Below are positions 32,885-44,800 of a stretch of 64,000 nt of DNA, piece after piece. The notes under the pieces were generated by a model. That model had not been told where the DNA came from, did no database searches, and saw nothing but the letters and a program-made list of their open reading frames with translations. The DNA is from Gymnopus androsaceus JB14. Its lineage: Eukaryota; Basidiomycota; Agaricomycetes; Agaricales; Omphalotaceae. Position 1 is the stretch's first letter; each line of letters opens with the position of its first letter. The stretch lies in the NCBI GenBank assembly GCA_009733575.1, contig ML769639.1, forward strand, positions 1 through 64,000. Direction: 5' to 3'. A program made the position numbers and the translations under genes.

Positions 32885-33175
32885 TACATGTCTTCCGTGT
32901 TGTCCCCTGCTGACCCAAGCATTATCTGTTGAAGACAAAACCACCTTCCAACCTTTCAGGTTTCACTTGGCTGCACACAATGCCTGCTGCCCCCATACAC
33001 AGTACCTTCAAGACCCTCTTCACTGTGAGGCAGTCAAACGACCTCGGGACCTTGACTGCAAATACATTGAACGAGTTTGGGGCAATGTATCATCCATGAA
33101 AGGTAATTCTGCATGTCTTCCATGCTGCCTCTTGGCTGACCCAAATGTTAGCGGGCGAGGACAAAACCACCAAAA
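32885..33175 (+). repeat. Diverged direct repeat around CATGTCTTCC-GTGTTG
   Basis: About 60 bp starting CATGTCTTCCGTGTTGTCCC (about 32,889) recurs, diverged, near 33,112 (CATGTCTTCCATGCTGCCTC); both end in GACAAAACCACC. The open frame across it is Cys-rich but has no recognisable domain. Confidence 0.45.
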
Positions 33176-33473
33176 CCAGCAAATGTGTGGCTACCACCAC
33201 CACCTTAGAAGGACTCAAGACCAATCTCCGTGCTGGTGAAAGGTGTGCTCATGGTGTTATCATTGTGTGGAGCACATGGTAATGGACTTCTTAGTTTTTG
33301 TGACATGGACAAACTTCCATCTTGTGTTATCATTGTGGGGAGCACACAAAAGTGAGACCCACTTAGTATATTTGTAAACATAGCCTGGCTTGATATACAA
33401 ACACCCCCAGTACACGAACGTCACTTTTTTTTTTTTGCGTTAATAAGACTCGAGCTTTGTGGAGATAAACAAT

Positions 33474-33869
33474 TCAAAGAAGTGATAAGTAGTTCTCCCT
33501 ACACCGACCAGCAGCTTGAAAGTGGAAGTTATGTTCCTTAAACATTCTTTGTAGATCCTCCAGTCCTCCAGCAAGAAAGGACATCTGCAGCTGCTCCACA
33601 GCTAACACAGCTGCCCGTAAGATCCTGGCAAGGTCAAGTACCTGTGCATATTGCTTGCTGGTGTTACCTGCAATGTTAAGAACGTGATGTTGGACACGCT
33701 CAAGGTGGTCTTTGATGCCAGTCAATGCTGCCACAAATGGATCAAGGTAATCATATGATTGCCCGGCACTGACTGCATTGATAAATTGTTCATAGAGCAT
33801 AGAAACATACTTGTGGTATGTTCTCGTAGTTAGACCACATTGTGCAAAAATCTCCCTCAACTCCTGCAT
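33474..33869 (-). CDS. Hypothetical protein, 131 codons
   Basis: Unrecognised. Predicted mostly helical: MQELREIFAQCGLTTRTYHK start, then FVAALTGIKDHLERVQHHVL, LARILRAAVLAVEQLQMSFL, and stop at 33474. The ATG coincides with a CATCAGGAAAATACC sequence that resembles the end of local non-autonomous elements, so the true 5' part of the gene may have been displaced. Confidence 0.35.
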   Translation of the reverse strand: MQELREIFAQCGLTTRTYHKYVSMLYEQFINAVSAGQSYDYLDPFVAALTGIKDHLERVQHHVLNIAGNTSKQYAQVLDLARILRAAVLAVEQLQMSFLAGGLEDLQRMFKEHNFHFQAAGRCRENYLSLL

Positions 33870-33899
33870 CAGGAAAATACCCCACAGGTAGATTCCAGT

Positions 33900-34490
33900 G
33901 GCATAAGCACCCTGAAAGTATATAAGTTGACTAGGACCCTTGAGTGACTTAAGGCAAAGTATTGGATATTAAAATACTTCAGGTGACCTGAGGCTCACCT
34001 AGGCCACTTGAAGATACACATAAGTATATAAGGTTGACTTGGGTAAGCTCTTAAAGAGACTTAAATGAGCCTGAAGCTCACCTAAACATGCTAGAGTCCA
34101 CCAGATTGCTCCATAAGCTTGTTAAGTACACTTTAAGTGTACTCAAGTCATCCTAAGTGATGGCTAAGTTTTCAAAGTTCTCCTTATGTTTGCTTGAATC
34201 ATCTTTAAACTCCCCTGAGGTTGTCACAAGGATACTCAAGTATACATGAAGAGTGCTTCAAGTTAACTTCAAGTGTACTTTGAGGTAACTTTATATCAAG
34301 AGTACTTCAAGTTAACCTAAAGTGTACTTTGAGGAAACTATAAAGTGGCATAAGTCAACTTTAAGCACACTTCCAAGAACTTAAAGTACACTGCAGTTGC
34401 CCAAAGCCAGGTTTAAGTCAACCTTAAGAGTACTTAAAATCAGCTTGAAACTAGCCACAGTCCAGTGAAGCCAATCTTAGGAAACACCGC
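33900..34490. repeat. ACTTAAGT/AGTGTACTT-rich block
   Basis: About 600 bp saturated with short palindromic or near-palindromic words (CTTAAG, AAGTGTACTT, GACTTGAG, AAGTTAACTT). The stretch TCAAGAGTACTTCAAGTTAA and its neighbours recur nearly exactly at 34,240-34,330. A possible end CATCAGGAAAA lies at 33,867; a right end was not established. Similar texture occurs at 44.9-45.1 kb. Confidence 0.6.
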
Positions 34491-34673
34491 TAGTTGAATA
34501 TCCCAGATGAGGGCAAAGAAATTGGTATTACGGAAGGACTTAACTACTACCTAGATAAGTAATATATGAAAGCATATAGAACAATTATAGTGGTTCAATA
34601 TGCAAGGTGACAATGAGAGTATAAAAGGATTGACCAAAGAAATAAATAAATAAATAAAGTAACAAAAAGAAAA

Positions 34674-36975
34674 TTATGTAGCAGCATGAGTGGCAGAAGC
34701 CAGAGAAGCAGTGGGGGCAGGGACAGTGGTAATAGTGGTGGGACTAGCAGTAGCAGCGATGGGAGGCCCAGGAGCAGTAGCAGTGATAGAAGCAGCAGAG
34801 GATTCACCAACAGCAAAAGATCCCACTGAGACCAGGTCCTTTTCTGCAACCACATCTGCCTCTAACCCAGCAACATCAACCTCATTCAAGTCATCAGCTT
34901 GAACATCAAGCAAGAAAGCCTTATTAGACTGGGTACTGAGAGAAACATCATAAGAGTATGAATGAGACACAAAGGTGGGAAACATACATGATCAACTTGT
35001 AAAGACTAATCTCAAAGTTTTCGGCCCATGTGGGAGCAGCAACAGCAATCTTGTTATATGAGGATAGGTGAAACAAATACCTGTAATAATACTCATGTAA
35101 GTAATAACAATAGTGGAGGAAGAAATGACTCACCGAGATCTGGCTGCATCAGAGAACTCTGCATGGCGGTGAACACCATCAGAGTACTCATTGAGTGCAT
35201 GCTCAATCTAAGAAAGGGATGAACAGATGGAATCGGCATGAAATAAAATACTTACACAGGTGAGCATGAGGGCAATTGTTGGACCCCTGATCCTACCTGC
35301 TGCAACAACCTCACGGAAAACATCAATGTTAGCACCTCCTTTTGATGCAAACACTTCCAGTTGAAGAATGTGAGCAATCCCCTCAGACCCAAAGGGAAGC
35401 TTTGTGTTGTATGTGCGGTTCTTATAGGCAATGTTAGAAGGTAAAACAAGCAATAGAAGAAACACATACCACAGGATCAATCTCTCCGTACTTGAATCTC
35501 CCATCATGGGCAATCCATTGGACAAGATCTCTCACCTCTACAGCAGCCATTGTTCCAGGTAATCCAAAACGACTTGGAACCCATTGACGTGCATGGCTAA
35601 TGAAGCCAGTAAATATCCCGCCTCGAGCATATCCCAACTACAAAGAAACAATGAGCGAAAATCATAATAATAATGAAACGGACATAAAAAACTCACAAAT
35701 AAAACCAGATCTTTCTGGAGATCCATGTTGGCTAGCACACGTCCATAAGCCTGGTAAAGGGGTCCATCCTTTTCAGTGGTAGCTAGTTTGTGAAGGATAC
35801 CGAGGAAGAACTTATGCTTGTCCCCAGGAAAAGCATCCACCGTTGTTGTCTCACAATGAGCACTCTTCTTGCCAGCAAGAGCAAGGCTAAGAGTCCTGGG
35901 TGTAAAATGATCATTGGTGATCTTTGAGCTACGACGACGGCGCGTTGCTGCAGGAGATCCGACCCCACTAGACTTGCTGTGGGAGGGGGATATATTGAGT
36001 GCAAGGCGCTGGCGGAGACATTGCGAAGCAGTCATCTTCTTGCTGGGAGTAGAAGGGACAGGTGAAGAAGAAACACAGATCTAAAAAGGACATGCCAGTC
36101 GATCATGAAAAAGCAAACTAGAAAAGAAAAAACGTACATTATTGTTGGGTTCATCAATATTCATTGAGTCGGTGGTATCCCCTTTTTCAAAGAGATTTCC
36201 GGCTAGCATCTGATGTTCTTCATCACTATCATGGCCTAAGAAGAAAGAAAGAAATGTTAGTATAGGGTGACCATTCTGAAAATACACTCACCGTGCAAGT
36301 TACCAGCTACAAGCAGGGAAACATGAGTAAAGCTGCTTTTAAAATGAACGAGAGAAGGCACTCACTCCCAAAAGTATTGGCAAAAAACGCTGCATCCTCA
36401 TCCGACTCCTCGTCATCTTGTTGTTGACGAGGGGACGTGAGTGGGACTGGAGTACCTCTGAAGATAACTTCATCTTCCTCATCGGTGGAGCGTTGATCAA
36501 CCTGTGGCTGGTCTTCTTCACCCTGGCTTTCCTCCTCATCTTCTTTGCTGTCAGCATCAGCCATAGCAGCGGCCGCTTCATGTATCGCTATATATGGACT
36601 CATCAACGAGAAACGAAAAGAAAATCAATGCAAAAAAAAAGAACCTAGCTGGCGAGCTTGTTCAGCTTTTCGGGCAGCGTCAGACTTCCTTTTTTTTAGG
36701 ATGGCCAAAGCCCTTTCATCCGCAGCTGAGAGATGTATGGGGCTTGAAGAACATTGCTCAGTGTTCTTGCGTTTCGTGGACGGAGCTTTTGTTTTCAGCA
36801 GTGAGGGAGGCTTGGCCCTAGTGATTGGGCCTTTCGAAGAGGCTGCTGCCTTTGCTGCACGAGTTTGTGGCTGACTAGCAACAGTGATGCTTCGAGTTGG
36901 ACCTGAATTATAAACAAAGATAAAGTCAGTACCACATAGTGAAAAGAAGCAACGAACATACCGGAACGAGCCATT
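34674..36975 (-). CDS. DUF6532-like protein
   Basis: Resembles agaricomycete proteins with a DUF6532-type C-terminal domain; function unknown. Start ATG 36975 (MARS) with a clean intron to GPTRSITVASQ. A basic, Ala/Lys-rich N-terminus (KKRKSDAARKAEQARQL) and a long acidic stretch (36,540-36,370: EDEEESQGEEDQPQ) follow, then MNIDEPNNN and SPAATRRRRSSKITNDHF. The folded domain begins near 35,890 (KSAHCETTTVDAFPGDKHKF, LYQAYGRVLANMDLQKDLV), and continues with GYARGGIFTGFISHARQWVP (about 35,640-35,575), PFGSEGIAHILQLEVF (about 35,390), GPTIALMLTC (about 35,290) and WAENFEISLYKLI (about 35,000). A Thr/Ala-rich tail ends at 34674. About nine exons with GT-AG borders; no break seen. Confidence 0.65.
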
Positions 36976-37448
36976 ATGATTTTGGATGAGAGAGAGACAG
37001 GGAAAATACAAGAAAAAAGAATGGGAAAAAAGAACAATGAAAGTGGGAAGAAAGAAGGAAACATGAAGTCAACAGGGTCAGAGCGCACCTTTTATACCAC
37101 CGCAGGCATGACCACTTACCAATAAACAATGACAAGCCTAAGAAGGTCAAAAGGAGCAAGAAAGAAAGAGACACGGCTGGTAGGCGCCGCCACATACTAA
37201 CAGCCAGAATAACGGGACTCAGCGGTAAGCCCATTCAAATGTGAATTTCTTGGCATTGAGGGTTGGAGCTAACATTGGTGGCCACCTCAGGTTAGGATAT
37301 ACTCGTATGGTACAGTGGATCATAACCGATCATAGCAGAAGGGAAATCAAGCGCAAGGACAGTGATACTGTAGTAAAAACAGGCTGTAAGAGGCAGAAAC
37401 AAAATCAGTCTCGCTAACCAAAATACCAATGAAAGGATAAAGGACATG

Positions 37449-37530
37449 AGGAGTTGTGTATGGATGGGTTGGGAGCATAGGAGGAGTTGTGTATGGACGG
37501 GTTGGGAGCATAGAAAGAGTTGTGTATGTA
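37449..37530. repeat. Tandem repeat of about 33 bp, 2.5 copies
   Basis: GAGTTGTGTATGGATGGGTT and a following GGGAGCATAG recur at about 37,449, 37,482 and (shorter) 37,516. It lies just beyond the 3' end of the minus-strand gene that stops at 37576. Confidence 0.8.
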
Positions 37531-37575
37531 CAGATTGAGAAACAGAGAATGATTGGTGTGCACATCGTGTCGCGA

Positions 37576-40030
37576 TTAAGGGACCCCGGGTTTTGCAACT
37601 TGTGCATGTGGAACGTTTGGCGCACGATGGAAGTACTCGGAATAGGAGGCAACATAGTGGTAAGCAGCCTGGTACTCCGCCTCATCTATATCCGCTTCCG
37701 AAGGCAAATTCCCAGGTGCCAGCGAATGGAGCAATGCCTTGGCCCTCCTCCCAAACCCTGATATTCGAGTCCACCCCAACATCACCCAAAACAACGCATA
37801 AACAGCTTGTCGGCGTTTCGCTAAATCATTTGACCCAAAACCGCAATCCTCGTTGCTCTGGTATGCAGGCATCCAAGCTTGTAGCTTGATCTCGCGGTCT
37901 TCACGAGTGGATGCGTCCAACTCTGGGTCGAAGCCCGGATCTTGTCCTTCCTCGAGTTCTACATCGTCAAATCCAACAGGCTTCATCTCATAGAAAATGA
38001 AATTGGCCATGAGGAGTTCCAGTTTAAAGGACATGTTGATGGTATTCCAAAGGACATGGCGGAAGACATCGTCGGGGATGTGCGCAGGGTACTCTACGCC
38101 ATCCCACCAAGGGACAATGGCTTGGAGGTTGGAGAGATCGACAAGATTCTGTAGAAATATTAGTATACAATATCAAACAGAGAACTTATTACTCGCTTTT
38201 GAATTTGCAACCAAGCTTTTCTGAAGCTCATCAACCAGCTTCCTGCGCTGCTCTGCAGCTTTCGAATCGGTTTTGGTGCCATGCAGTTCCAGCCCAATTA
38301 ACTTCCGCCAATCGCTAGCAGCCTTCAACATGTTAAACGATCCCAAAGACGAGATGCGGTAGGAAATCGCAGGATATAACTTGAGGTACGTCTTCATAAA
38401 TTTCTGACGTAGCACATCATTGTCTGAGTGCGCAAACATGTATACCTCTGGGAGCACGTAACCAGATGGGATACCACTCGGAGGATGACGGTTATGGTCA
38501 AAGGTCTCACCGATCTTGAGCATTGCGTCTCTCCATGCTGGAATGGCCCCGGGCATTAGCGCAGAGTCGGATTCAAGGAACTTATTGCGATTTGTGTGAG
38601 TTTGACGTTTATGCTTTGTGTTGGTATCTAGATGAGTATAAATTAGCCTGAAATCCACAATCAATTGTGACAGGAACTTACACGGTGCATGTCTAGCAGA
38701 CGAGGGAGATGTACGTCGTGGTCCAGTAGATCCGCTGCTTGTAGAAGCCTCGGGGGAAGTATGCGACGGAGATACAACGGATGAGGAAGGAATGGCAGAT
38801 TGAGTGGAAAGATTGGAAGCGGGCAAGGGTAAGGAAATATTATCAAAGATTGACGCTGGAAATGCAATTCGCCAGTTGTATTCCGCCATGCGGCAATATT
38901 GTTCAAGCGATTGCATGGTTCCAGTAAAGATAGTCGGGCGAACCGGACTATCATCCTCGAAGGAAGCAATTTGCTTTAGCAAACGCATTGGTATTGGAGA
39001 TACGTCGTCCAACCACTTGGTGACTCGGACCCCTTCTGGCACAGGCAATCTCTGGTAGAACCAGACTGGAATTCCGCACTGGGAAAGAATAATTAGACAA
39101 AGCATTCTTTACACATGAATCCAAAAAGATAAACTTACACGGTAGCAGTTTTCAATGATGGCTCGACGGTCAGTGGTCGTTCCCACTATGTCCAGGGTGT
39201 GAGGGACCTCCCAGGAGCTATGCGGGCCCAAAAACTTTGGAGCAATTAATTGCATCCATGTTATACAAGCTTGAAGCTCGAGTAGGATCCGCTGAGCGAT
39301 TCGGAATAGCATGAAGGCTTCAGAGAAAGTTGCTGGAGACCTGAGACAAGTTATGATGTACCCAAATCAATCACGGTACTCCCTAATTTTCTTATCACTG
39401 GTGAGAGCTGAAGCACCTGGTGCGTTCGCAAGAGCTGTTGCCGGTCTGGGAGCGTTGATTTGTTCGCCGATATTGACGCAAGCTGACTCCAAAGCATCCA
39501 TGAGATGTTCGGGAAGGTGACCCAGAGGAGTATTCGATAGGGCTTGTCCTGGAATGGGCTCGAACGTTGACTCGTCGGGGAGCAGCCAGAAGATAGAATT
39601 GTCGCCGTTACCAGGAAAGGGAATGCATGTCAAGTGTGCCGTGGACTCATGGAAAAGCTGAGGCATGTATATTGGGTCATGCTCGCCGTAGTGGAAGTCG
39701 CGACAAAGGCGAATGTTGAGATCACCGAGAAGAGGCTCGGTCATCGTTTGCATATTCGGACTCATAACAAAAATTCCCAGCTCAGGGTACCTGCATCCAA
39801 CGAGCCCATCGTACAATTTGAGTACGGATGCCTAAGGAAGCAAGTTGCAATTATCAGACACGAGAAGATATTATAAGAATAAGAAAACATACCATTCAGA
39901 AGATAGTGAGCAAGAGAATCTAAGAACGAGCAAGTTAGATCGTTTGGGTCAATATTCAGAGCTAAAAGAGATACTTACAGCCCGAAAAAACTGTGATGAA
40001 AGCACGGCGCCACAAAAACCAACTTGAGGG
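37576..40030 (-). CDS. Uncharacterised multi-exon agaricomycete protein
   Basis: No known domain. Belongs, by my recollection of sequence style, to a multi-copy fungal family. Exons in order: a short 5' exon ending FFRA (about 39,980), KLYDGLVGCRYPELGIFVMS (about 39,820-39,760) with HFHYGEHDPIYMPQLF-like text near 39,690, AQRILLELQACITWMQLIAP (about 39,240-39,300), NCYR joined cleanly across GTAAGT...CCCAG to CGIPVWFYQRLPVPEGVRV (about 39,085), a Ser/Pro-rich linker (38,830-38,700), PEVYMFAHSDNDVLRQKFM (about 38,390-38,455), LELHGTK near 38,270, then WWDGVEYPAHIPDDVF (about 38,080) and a final exon to the stop at 37576 with DVELEEGQDPGFDPELD. No internal stop was noticed. The start is not certain. 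Confidence 0.6.
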
Positions 40031-40514
40031 AGATGACCCTGGGCAAAGAGCCAAAGGATTTCGTCGCAGTCAGGGATTTAGAATCGGTGACACGACAAGA
40101 TCCAGGCCGAACAGAAGGTGAGATGGTAAAGTCAAGACCTTTAAGACAATGTGGCGCAGCGCCTCACTGTCTAAAATATCGCGGTTTTGGAAGGTGGGAT
40201 GCGGAGAGGAGTTGGAAGGCGTCTGGTCGAGGTTTAGTGGAAGGCGGGAGGGCGATGAGGGACGATGATGGGAGAAGTTCAAGTGCGCCGCCCATTGCGC
40301 CCACAAGCGCACGGGCCAATTAGTCATACATCCGTTTTTGGATGAGCGTAACATCACAACCAACAGTGACTGTTCTTTCTTCCTTCCCTCATTTGTCGAC
40401 AACAACCGAAGCTTGACTCTGAGTCCCGCTTCGGTTTGGATCATCTGCTCGAGAGTTTGATGCTGCGTCTCCTCTCTTCAGCTTGTCGCTATGACCGCTG
40501 AACAAGCTTGACCT

Positions 40515-40960
40515 ACTGTCCCGCCCTTTCGCGATCCACTCAACGTACGATTCACTCAACGTACAAAGCAAGTTTTTTCTTCTTCTTTTTTCTCAAGCAT
40601 TGCTGACAATCTCTAGGTTCTCGCAGAGCCCCCTCTTTCAACCCAGACCCCACCGATGGCGCCGATACTTCAACCGGCGTTCGCGATTCACTCAACGTAC
40701 CAAGTAAGTTTTTTTTCTTCTTTTTCTCAAGCATTGCTGAAGATCTCTAGGTTCCCGCAGAACCCTCTTCCAAACCAGACCCACCAATGGCGCCGATACT
40801 TCAACCGGCATTCACGATTCACTCAACGTACCAAGTCAGTTTTTTTTTCTTTATTTTCTCAAGTATTGCTGACGATCTCTAGGTTCCCGCAGAACCCCTC
40901 TTCCAAACCAGACCCACCAATTGCGCCGATACTTCAACCAGTGCGACTCTTTCCCCAGCA
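40515..40960 (+). repeat. Tandem unit of about 130 bp that looks like an exon plus intron
   Basis: Three to four copies. Each contains CACTCAACGTACCAA, then GTAAGT-like sequence (GCAAGT in copy 1, GTAAGT in 2, GTCAGT in 3), a pyrimidine run, TTGCTGA and CTCTAG, then GTTCCCGCAGAACCC and GGCGCCGATACTTCAACCGG. So every unit has a plausible 5' splice site, branch-like TGCTGAC and 3' AG. It lies upstream of the Plavaka transposase on the same strand. Confidence 0.85.
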
Positions 40961-40964
40961 AAGA

Positions 40965-41653
40965 AGCAGCGGTCGGAAAGAATATTCGCTTGAAACGTTT
41001 CACGTTATAGCATTTTGCCGCCGTATTCGACCACTACCCTCATCTTTGTTTCCGGCAAGATAGTTGTCATGCCCGACTTCAACTAGTAAATTATTTCTCG
41101 TTCGCAATCAGATCCAGTGTATTGACGTTTTACTCAGATATAAATATTTAATTCGAACTTTTGCGCCCTTCCGATACTCTTCCCATTCTCCGTCGAGTTT
41201 CGTGCTCTCCCTGTTGCAGACCCCGCCATCCAGTGCTGGCTCACCATCCAGCGCTGTGGCTAGTCCATCAACACCGACTGTTGTCGCTGCTACTCTGAGT
41301 GCTGCGTAAAGCACTACCAAGGAAAAGCGTTATATTGAGGTCGGGTGCCTGAGTGAGGCGAAGTCATTTGTGAGTTTTTATCTTTATTTTTCATCTTATC
41401 TTTACTGATCACGTATAATTTTTAGTTAGCCTCCGTACTGGTTGTGAGCATGCCAAGTGTACCCTCTCTCTTCCTTGCCCAGACTTTCATTGAACTCGAT
41501 TCTCTCTACGAGCGTATGGCTGTACTTATCCCTAGGTTGACTGTGGAGCAGAGCGTTACGTGTACTACTTATACAATAGCTCGAGGCTGTACAGTGTAAA
41601 CGTTTATAAGAGCTGTCAATCCACTTGATTTGTCCCTCCTTCGACTCACTACA
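40965..41653. other. Likely 5' region of the Plavaka element
   Basis: No supported coding exon. It contains TATAAATATT near 41,142 and a Ser/Pro-coding frame at 41,160-41,308 without recognisable domain. No terminal repeat could be paired with sequence past 44,800. Confidence 0.35.
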
Positions 41654-44600
41654 ATGCAATCAGATCTCTTCTGTCCAGCAGCTCCTTGTGGAAAGAGCTT
41701 TAACACCCTTAAAGGGCTCAACAGTCACCTCTCTCAGGCCAAATCCTGCTCATGGTACCGCACTTTTGAGAAGACATCCGCAGATCAGCATTTCAACTCT
41801 GCGATTGCTCAAGATGATCTCAGTGAAGAGCTCATGGAGAGGGAAGGTGAAGGGCCCTTGGAACCAGAAATGAGCGACGAGCAAGCAGGCGAGCTGCTCC
41901 AAGAGTTTGAAGAGGACAATAATGTCTTCCATTTTGTTCATTTGGATCGTGAGGCCGGGATAGGTGGGGCAGGGATAGGGGAGGCAGGTCCAGGTCCTTC
42001 CACCCAGGCCCACCATGACTGTATGGTGGAACGTCAGGTTGGAGGCAAAGTGAGAGCACTCGATGATGGTGACTTGTCCTTGTTCGAAGTAGAGCATCAG
42101 ACTGGGGGTGCTCTCATCCGCATGGACCAGTCTCTCCATGATCGCTGGCAGCTGGTTCACAACCCCCCTGTTGATGTTCCAATGGATGGGACTAGCAGTG
42201 CACCAGAGAATCTTTATGCGCCATTTGCATCTGAGATGGATTGGCGTATTGCGGAATGGGTAGTAAAGGACAACATTGGACATACTTCTTTCAACTGACT
42301 GCTTCAAATACCAGGGGTATATACGATGTTTTATTTTCACTTGGACTTTCTAATGCGAGTGCTTTTAGGTCACTGAAAACTTGGCTTATCCTATAAAAAC
42401 ATAGCCAGTCTTCACAAATCGGTTGATTCAATACGTCCTCGCGCTGGTGAATGGAAGGTCCGCTGTCTCCGTTTCAACAATCGTCCTGAAGACGAGTTTA
42501 TTCTACGCCATTGCAATATCCTTGAGGTGGTGCAGAGTCCTTGGGGTGACCCTTCCCTTGCCAAGCATCTTGTTTACCGGCCAAAGTCGATCTTTCAGGA
42601 TGAAGAGAACAAGCAAAGAACCTTTTCAGAAATGTGGACGGGAAAATGGTGGCAGTATACTCAAGTATGTTGCTTTCTACTGATTTGTTTACCTCCACTG
42701 CTTATTTACAATCCTAGGATCGGCTTCCCAAAGGTGCAACAGTAGCTCCATTGATAATTGCCACCGATAAAACCCAGTTGACCCAGTTCTCTGGAAGCAA
42801 GCAGGCGTATCCTGTATATCTCACTCTCGGAAATATCCCGCGATCCCTTCGACGAAAGCCTACTCAGCAAGCTTGTGTTCTTCTCGCTTATCTCCCCGTT
42901 GAAAAGCTGAACAAAGAGGGCTTAACTAAGCGTGAAGCTAGCGGGCGTTATCAGCGTCTGTTCCATGATGCTATGCGTCATATCATGTCTCCTCTTTTTG
43001 CTGCTGGGAAGGATGGCATGGACATGGCTAGTGCAGATGGTGAAGTTCGCCGGGTACATCCCATCCTTGCCAGCTACGTTGCGGATTTCCCAGAGCAATG
43101 TATGGTGACTTGCACCAAGTATGGCACTTGTCCAAAGTGCCATGTGCGTGCAGTTGAGCTGGGAGATCCAGGCTCTTCGGAACGTAGAACGAATGCATGG
43201 ACTTTGGGTGTTATGAAGGAGGCCCGTGCAAGCACTACATCGAGTGCTCAGTACTTCGAGTCCTGTATGAAGCAGGAAGTATCTGGCTACACCTACCGTC
43301 CTTTCTGGGATGAACTCCCTTTCTGTGATATCCATTTCTGCATCACTCCCGATGTTCTACATCAACTCTACCAAGGTGTTCTCAGACACATCATTACCTG
43401 GTGTCAACAGATTCTCACTGAGAAGGAGCTGGATTGTCGTATCTGTTGCCTACCCCCTGCATATGGTGTCCGGCACTTCAAGAACGGGATTTCTGCTCTC
43501 TCACAGATCAGTGGAGCGGAGTGTAAGAATATGGGAAAGATTCTTCTAGGCTGTCTTGTTGGCTCTGTGATGCCTAAACGGGGCTCACAGCTGTTCGAGC
43601 CATTCTTGACTTCATCTATCTTGCTCAATACTCCCTCCACAATGAGGATACGCTCCGCTACATGGATGATGCTCTCAATTCTTGGCACCAAAACAAAAGC
43701 TGTTTCATTGACCTCAAAGTCCATGAGGATCTGAACATTCCAAAGTTCCATTCCCTTGAGCACTATGTTGAAGCAATTCGGTTTCTTGGTACCACCGATA
43801 ATTATAATACCAAGATGTTCGAGTGCCTACATATTGACTTTGCAAAGAAGGGTTGGTGAGCCTCTAACAAGCGAGATGAGTTTCCTCAAATGACTTGCTG
43901 GCTTTCCCGACAAGAAAATATTCATTCCTTTGACCGCGAGCTGACCTGGGTTCTAGAGCAACGGTCTCTCACCTCTGAAGCTGCCCTGGGCCCAGCTTCT
44001 GTTCCAACTCCTCCTTCTCCAATACGGCCCATCCTTCTTCCTAAAGTTCCCACTTCTCCTAATAAATTAATCACTACTGTTCAGAATACACATCATGTAC
44101 CACTATTCTCCCAGCATCTCAAAGCCTACATTGAGATGCTGAAGCAAGGTGCAACTCGCCACAGTGTTGACTTTGCACTGACACAGCATTTGCCCTTTCA
44201 GTGGATTGATATTTACCATTCATTCAAGTTCTCTCCAGAGCGGTTAGGAGGAGGGTTTGGATCCAAAAGACATTGTCAAGGCCTCACCTCTCAACAGTGG
44301 AAGGTTTGACACTGTTATTGTCTTGACTGGTGATGCTGCTGAGAGTGTTAGTTTGATTGGTATGTTGATTTGAAGTTCTGCTGGTATTAAGTACTTAGCT
44401 TTATCTTGCAGGTACTCGAATTGGACGTGTGAAGGTTTTATTCCGTCTACCTTCACAGTTGCAGTTAATTGGCAGTAATAAGGTGGATTCACCAACATTC
44501 TGGCCCCGAATGGTATTGGCATATATTGAATGGTATACTCCTCCAACATTGTCACTGGGGGAGCATGCTAGTCACAACATGGCTACAGTCAAACATGCTC

Positions 44601-44800
44601 ATCCTCAAGCTGATGGTTCACTCCCTTGGTCCATTATACCTTTGAGTAATATACGTCAATCCTGTATGCTTTTGCCTAACTTCCGCAGATCCCCTTTTCA
44701 ATCCTCATGGACTTCTTCTAATATATTGGACTCTGCTGATAGCTTCTTAGTTAATAATTGGGCATCAGTTTACAATTATAAAACCATTTACAGAGAATAG
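41654..44800 (+). pseudogene. Plavaka-type transposase, with one frameshift
   Basis: DNA transposase of the Plavaka group. ATG 41654 begins MQSDLFCPAAPCGKSF, an N-terminal zinc-finger-like region (CPAAPCGKSFNTLKGLNSHL). An acidic linker with HHDCM follows. After an intron near 42,298-42,425, the core has EDEFILRHCNILEVV-type text (about 42,500), YRPKSIFQDEENKQR, IATDKTQLTQFSGSKQAYPV (about 42,754-42,813), VADFPEQCMVTCTKYGTCPK (about 43,081-43,140), then FCDIHFCITPDVLHQLYQGV (about 43,321-43,380). Near 43,600 the frame shifts; the continuation is YMDDALNSWHQNKS and HSLEHYVEAIRFLG (about 43,745-43,790). The C-terminal exons (about 44,230-44,800) include GTRIGRVKVLFRLPSQL and end at 44800. Start to end is nearly complete; the frameshift, and a TGA after AKKGW, make it probably inactive. 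Confidence 0.85.

Noticed and set aside
32865..33239. Cys-rich plus-strand frame of 124 codons
   Set aside because: Built on a diverged direct repeat, with no domain or gene structure.
33900..34490. CRISPR-like or prokaryotic repeat array
   Set aside because: Repeats are not regularly spaced, there are no unique spacers, and the surrounding genes are eukaryotic with introns.
40656..41063. 135-codon plus-strand frame
   Set aside because: It runs through the tandem exon-intron-like repeat including the intron-like parts; the periodic amino-acid repeat is a by-product of the DNA repeat.
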